Source of the DNA: Treponema sp.
GTDB lineage: Bacteria > Spirochaetota > Spirochaetia > Treponematales > Treponemataceae
Direction: 5' to 3'
Assembly: GCA_003447785.1 (NCBI GenBank)
Contig: DLYJ01000002.1
Coordinates: 1 to 9,526, forward strand
DNA: 9,526 nucleotides
This document shows, piece by piece, positions 6,907 to 9,526 of the stretch; position 1 is the stretch's first letter, and every line of letters starts with the position of its first letter. A model generated the notes under the pieces. It was given only the letters and a program-made list of their open reading frames with translations. It had not been told where the DNA came from and did no database searches. The translations under genes and the position numbers were made by a program.

Positions 6907-9294
6907 CTAGAAACTCGTCTCACGAGTTTCTTCGCTTTCAGCGACCGGCTCCCTACCGAATGGCTTAGTTATATAAAGCAGGACCGGCGTAATGGTGTAG
7001 TCTGCTATCAGTGCGCTTCCAAGGCCCACTACCGAAAGCCAGCCTATGTTCACAAGAACGTTCATGGTGGAAGTAAGGAAAATTGCGAACATGGCACAGA
7101 GAATTACTGTGGTCATAATCATGGTTTTTCCAATCTCCCGGTATGAGTTTTCTATTGCGCTGCGGTAGTTTCCGGTAAGCTCAAAGTGATATTTGATGTG
7201 GTTTGTAAAGTGAATGGTGTCATCAACGGCGATTCCAAGAATCATCGGCATAATCATGGCCGTTATCATGTCCAGATTTACATGAGCATATCCCATAATT
7301 CCGCCAATAAGCACAATAGGAACAATATTTGGAATCATTGCGATAAAGCCGGTCCTGATTGAAGTAAAGGCCAGAACCAGAAGAATAAAGATTATCAGCA
7401 GGGAAGTTCCGATTGATTTGATTGAACCGCGGACAAGTTTTCCGTTCATGTGGGCATACTGAACAACTTCGCCCACAACGCCCGCGTTCCGGGCATCAGG
7501 GAAAAGTTCTGCCACCCATTTTTTTACTGCTGCCATGTTCTTTACGATTTCTTCCCCGTCGTAGCCTGCAAGTTCAACCTTAAGGTAGGCGGCACGGAAG
7601 TCATTGCTGATATAATCATACAGGTCCGTGCCTCCTGAAATTTCATAGAGGAACATAATCTGTGTCACTAAATCCTGGTCATCCGGAATGATGTAAGCCT
7701 CCGGCCTGTCTTCGTTCAAAGTGCGGTTCATTTCCTTTACGATTTTTGTAACAGAAGAAACCCTAGGCTTTCCGTTGGAAATTTTTGTCTGGCTCAAGGT
7801 TCCGATTCTCTGGGCAAGAATGTCCATTTTTTTGAGGACAGCCGGATTTTTTATTGCGTCTTCTTCATCATATTCAATCAGGACTTCGTAGTCGTACTGG
7901 CTTCCAAGCTGACTTCTTGTAATTTCAAGAAGGCGTTTGATGTAAGGAGTGCGCTCTCCCATCATGTCAGAGTAGTTCATGTTGACCCTGATTTTAAAAA
8001 TGCCAGGAATTGCTGCCGCCATAACAAGGACGGTAGCTGCAACTGTAATCCATTTTTTGTTGATGATTGCCTTTCCCATGGCTTCAACACGCAGATCAGA
8101 TTTTGTAGCTCCCTCTGTATCAGCAAAGGCCGGGTCTTTTTCCCTGTCTTTTCCAAAACTGTAGAGCACAGGAAGAAGAATCATAATGTAAGCGAAAACC
8201 GCAAATACTGCTGCCGCAGTAATTCCGCCAACCCATCTCATAGGTCTGATTCCCGCCGCAAGGAAGGAAAGCATTCCTGCCATAGTGGTAATTACCGTAA
8301 AGAAAAGAGCCCAGCCGGTTTCCCGCACGCTTAAGATTACGGAAGCCTTTCGTGCTCCGCACCTTCTGAAGTGCATCTTAAAGCTGTTGATGTAGTGAAC
8401 TGAATAGCCTACGGCAAGTGCCATAGAAAGAAGCACTGTAACCATAATCATGGAATTGTTGCCTTTTATGCCAAGCCAGCCTGAAAAACCCAGGGTTGTG
8501 GTAAGGGCACCCACTGTGGAAATCGCCGGTACAACAATGCCCCGGAGAGAGCGGATAAAAATAATAAGGCAGACAAGCATGACGATAAAACCCAGCAGAA
8601 CGCGGGTTACAAGCTGATTCATGGTAACCGCTTCTTCTTCGTATTCGGTGTAGCTCATGCCGGCAGGACGGATTTCCCATTTGTCTGATTTATATTTCGG
8701 GTCGGCAAAAACCTTCATGGCAGGCGGTGCGATTATTTCCATGGCTTCTGTAAGGTTTTCTGAATACTGCTCAAGATTTACGATGAGCCAGGTTTCTGTG
8801 GCGTCGGCACTCACAAGGGTATTCACCAGGGATTCACGGCTTAAGATAAAAGCTTTTTTCTCTGCAAGCTCCTCCGGGTCAGAAGGAACCCCGTCCTCAA
8901 AGGGACTTGAAACTTCAAAGCCTTCTTCCGTACCAACCGGAAGGGAAAGTTCCATAAGGGAAGTGATGCTCTGTGCATAGGGAACATTCTGTAAAAGATC
9001 GTCTCCAAGCTGGTCTATAAGAGATAGGACATCCGGATCAAAAACGTCCTTTGCCTTGATGTGGACAAGGAGACTGTCCGTGGAACCGAAAATGTCTTCA
9101 AAATGGTCCTGATTTTTTTTGGTGGTCTCCCAGTCGTCAAACCAGTCTTCCTCTCCGTTATCCAGGGTAAGACGGCTTAAGCCCATGCTTCCGATGAGCG
9201 AAATTACTATCAGGCAGACAAGAAAAATCCACCGGTGCTTTACTTCAAAGCGGCCGAACTTTTCAAACCAGTTGTTGATTCTGGTAACTTTCAT
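6907..9294 (-). CDS. RND superfamily (MMPL/COG1033-type) inner-membrane transporter
   Basis: A 795-residue protein with the duplicated RND plan: TM1 (~21-40), periplasmic loop 1 (~41-225), TM2-6 (~228-380), a short cytosolic linker, TM7 (~414-433), periplasmic loop 2 (~434-623), then TM8-12 (~626-775). It is shorter than HAE1 drug pumps and matches the COG1033/MMPL class of lipid or hydrophobe exporters. The second half has GIAVDDTIHF (687-696) at the TM10 proton-relay position; the matching site in the first half reads AVGYSVHY (294-301) and lacks the usual Asp. The start is ATG at 9294, with AAAGGAGGAG nine bases upstream; 29 extra codons of open frame upstream run through hairpins and the ribosome site and are not coding. 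The last codons lie in a 10-bp palindrome. As first gene of a unit with a LolA-like carrier and a barrel, it probably drives transfer of a lipid-like molecule using the proton gradient. Confidence 0.9.
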   Translation of the reverse strand: MKVTRINNWFEKFGRFEVKHRWIFLVCLIVISLIGSMGLSRLTLDNGEEDWFDDWETTKKNQDHFEDIFGSTDSLLVHIKAKDVFDPDVLSLIDQLGDDLLQNVPYAQSITSLMELSLPVGTEEGFEVSSPFEDGVPSDPEELAEKKAFILSRESLVNTLVSADATETWLIVNLEQYSENLTEAMEIIAPPAMKVFADPKYKSDKWEIRPAGMSYTEYEEEAVTMNQLVTRVLLGFIVMLVCLIIFIRSLRGIVVPAISTVGALTTTLGFSGWLGIKGNNSMIMVTVLLSMALAVGYSVHYINSFKMHFRRCGARKASVILSVRETGWALFFTVITTMAGMLSFLAAGIRPMRWVGGITAAAVFAVFAYIMILLPVLYSFGKDREKDPAFADTEGATKSDLRVEAMGKAIINKKWITVAATVLVMAAAIPGIFKIRVNMNYSDMMGERTPYIKRLLEITRSQLGSQYDYEVLIEYDEEDAIKNPAVLKKMDILAQRIGTLSQTKISNGKPRVSSVTKIVKEMNRTLNEDRPEAYIIPDDQDLVTQIMFLYEISGGTDLYDYISNDFRAAYLKVELAGYDGEEIVKNMAAVKKWVAELFPDARNAGVVGEVVQYAHMNGKLVRGSIKSIGTSLLIIFILLVLAFTSIRTGFIAMIPNIVPIVLIGGIMGYAHVNLDMITAMIMPMILGIAVDDTIHFTNHIKYHFELTGNYRSAIENSYREIGKTMIMTTVILCAMFAIFLTSTMNVLVNIGWLSVVGLGSALIADYTITPVLLYITKPFGREPVAESEETRETSF
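6909..6931. repeat. Perfect palindrome spanning the stop codon of the RND gene
   Basis: AGAAACTCGT-CTC-ACGAGTTTCT: a 10-bp perfect stem with a three-base loop. It encodes the C-terminal residues ETRETSF and reaches into the TAG stop. It directly abuts the palindrome-rich element at 6788-6906 and looks like part of it, so the tail of the transporter may derive from the repeat. In the mRNA this hairpin sits at the stop codon. Confidence 0.7.
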
Positions 9295-9303
9295 AATTTT
9301 TAA

Positions 9304-9313
9304 CTCCTCCTTT
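9304..9313 (-). promoter_or_regulatory. Ribosome binding site of the RND transporter (decides the start)
   Basis: AAAGGAGGAG on the minus strand, nine bases before the ATG at 9294. It is a near-perfect Shine-Dalgarno sequence and rules out the in-frame GTG at 9381 as the start. Confidence 0.9.
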
Positions 9314-9318
9314 AAAAA

Positions 9319-9351
9319 CCCCGCGTTAGCGGCGCTGCACGGATGCAGCGA
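9319..9351 (-). repeat. Palindromic repeat (copy B) in the RND leader
   Basis: Two adjacent hairpins: CGCTGCA-TCCG-TGCAGCG (9333-9350) and CCGC-TAAC-GCGG (9321-9332), read on the minus strand. The first has a UCCG (UNCG-type) tetraloop. CGCTAACGCGGGG (9319-9331) and TCGCTGCAT (9343-9351) match copy A at 1196-1237. The unit ends just before the ribosome binding site of the transporter gene. Confidence 0.65.
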
Positions 9352-9354
9352 ACC

Positions 9355-9379
9355 GCAGTTTTGCCAACGGTAAAACTGC
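9355..9379. repeat. Hairpin in the RND leader
   Basis: GCAGTTTT (9355-9362) pairs with AAAACTGC (9372-9379); CC/GG (9364-9365 with 9369-9370) pairs inside after one mismatch or wobble, leaving a three-base loop. No T run follows on the minus strand. Confidence 0.6.
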
Positions 9380-9381
9380 AC

Positions 9382-9415
9382 GAGATAAAAAGTACAAGGA
9401 CGTACTTTTTATCTC
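9382..9415. repeat. 14-bp perfect hairpin in the RND leader
   Basis: GAGATAAAAAGTAC (9382-9395) pairs exactly with GTACTTTTTATCTC (9402-9415) across a six-base loop. In the minus-strand transcript the loop reads GUCCUU. No T run follows, so it is not a standard terminator. It lies directly next to a Shine-Dalgarno-like AAAAGGAGGT (9416-9425) that has no start codon at a useful distance. Confidence 0.75.
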
Positions 9416-9468
9416 ACCTCCTTTTAGAACTCCGCGTTAGCGGTCGTGCAAGGAGGCACGAATGCCTC
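9416..9468 (-). repeat. Palindromic repeat (copy C) in the RND leader
   Basis: It repeats the order of copy B, 111 bp further upstream: hairpin, then CCGC-TAAC-GCGG (9432-9443), then a Shine-Dalgarno-like AAAAGGAGGT (9416-9425). The hairpin has two exclusive folds on the minus-strand RNA: UCGUGC-CUCCUU-GCACGA (9444-9461) or GAGGCA-UUCG-UGCCUC (9453-9468, a UUCG tetraloop). No reading frame follows the Shine-Dalgarno-like sequence, so it is either a relic of the repeat or regulatory. Confidence 0.6.
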
Positions 9469-9477
9469 ACTAAAACT

Positions 9478-9492
9478 GATAACAATGTTATC
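9478..9492. promoter_or_regulatory. Operator 2, over the -10 and start site of the RND operon promoter
   Basis: GATAACA-A-TGTTATC, a perfect 15-bp dyad that overlaps three bases of the -10 and covers the inferred start site. It begins exactly 20 bp from operator 1, about two helical turns, so two dimers could bind the same face of the DNA. Confidence 0.75.
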
Positions 9493-9519
9493 ATAATGGT
9501 AACACTGTTATCTTGTCAA
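9490..9519 (-). promoter_or_regulatory. Promoter of the RND / LolA-like / barrel operon
   Basis: On the minus strand, a perfect TTGACA (9514-9519) is followed after 18 bases by TATGAT (9490-9495, five of six). The inferred start near 9483 gives a leader of about 190 bases before the transporter ATG. Promoter strength together with two operators suggests a system that is normally held off and can be strongly induced. Confidence 0.75.
9498..9512. promoter_or_regulatory. Operator 1, between -35 and -10 of the RND operon promoter
   Basis: GGTAACA-C-TGTTATC, a 15-bp dyad with one mismatched pair, lying wholly in the promoter spacer. It matches operator 2 at 13 of 15 positions. Placement in the spacer is typical of repressors of the TetR type, but the protein is not encoded in this window. 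Confidence 0.7.
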
Positions 9520-9526
9520 TAAATTC

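Noticed and set aside
6745..7146. 133-codon plus-strand open frame over the transporter 3' end
   Set aside because: It is antisense to a well-supported gene and to palindromic spacer, has low-complexity composition and no ribosome site.
9295..9381. N-terminal extension of the RND transporter by 29 codons from a GTG
   Set aside because: The extra codons run through two hairpins and the strong ribosome site at 9304-9313, the GTG has no ribosome site of its own, and the ATG at 9294 gives the expected short cytosolic N-terminus before TM1.
9382..9415. 14-bp hairpin as an intrinsic terminator or attenuator
   Set aside because: On the minus strand the stem is followed by GTGCAG and not by a T run, so simple intrinsic termination is unlikely; it is kept as a structured leader element.
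9321..9468. CRISPR array or phage attachment site
   Set aside because: The repeated units are palindromic, differ from each other, occur only twice in tandem and have no spacers of even length or nearby cas or integrase genes.

Overview
The window suggests a diderm bacterium with moderate GC content. I favour a host-associated spirochaete of the Treponema group. The reasons are the pairing of a LolA-like periplasmic protein with a DUF1302-like outer-membrane barrel, the strong AAGGAG ribosome binding sites, and GC-rich palindromic intergenic repeats of a kind I recall from such genomes. That placement is inference, because no rRNA or other taxonomic marker is present.

Layout, left to right. 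(1) 3-1148, plus strand: the C-terminal ~381 residues of the NAD(P) transhydrogenase beta subunit (pntB), cut by the window edge. (2) 1149-1315: a GC-rich repeat, then a bidirectional terminator shared by pntB and the convergent metE. (3) 1316-3583, minus strand: cobalamin-independent methionine synthase (metE), full length with an intact zinc site. (4) 3584-3762: a divergent control region holding a dyad that matches, from memory, the MET-box of streptococcal MtaR/MetR regulators, placed about 66 bp upstream of the inferred metE start site. (5) 3763-4683, plus strand: a LysR-type regulator, the likely reader of that box. (6) 4758-9294, minus strand: a three-gene unit in the order RND/MMPL transporter, LolA-like periplasmic protein, outer-membrane beta-barrel protein, with the last two genes overlapping by ATGA. 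(7) 9295-9526: a highly structured leader and a strong promoter carrying two near-identical 15-bp operators.

The genes fall into three modules. The transhydrogenase couples the proton gradient to NADPH supply. metE and the LysR gene form a self-contained methionine control pair. The RND/LolA-like/barrel set looks like a trans-envelope route for a hydrophobic substrate, probably a lipid: an inner-membrane pump, a periplasmic carrier and an outer-membrane acceptor. It appears to be repressed at its promoter by a dyad-binding regulator encoded outside the window. The substrate cannot be read from the sequence. The least ordinary parts are the MET-box arrangement, the double-operator promoter, and the run of hairpins in the transporter leader, two of whose loops would read as anti-Shine-Dalgarno sequence in the transcript.
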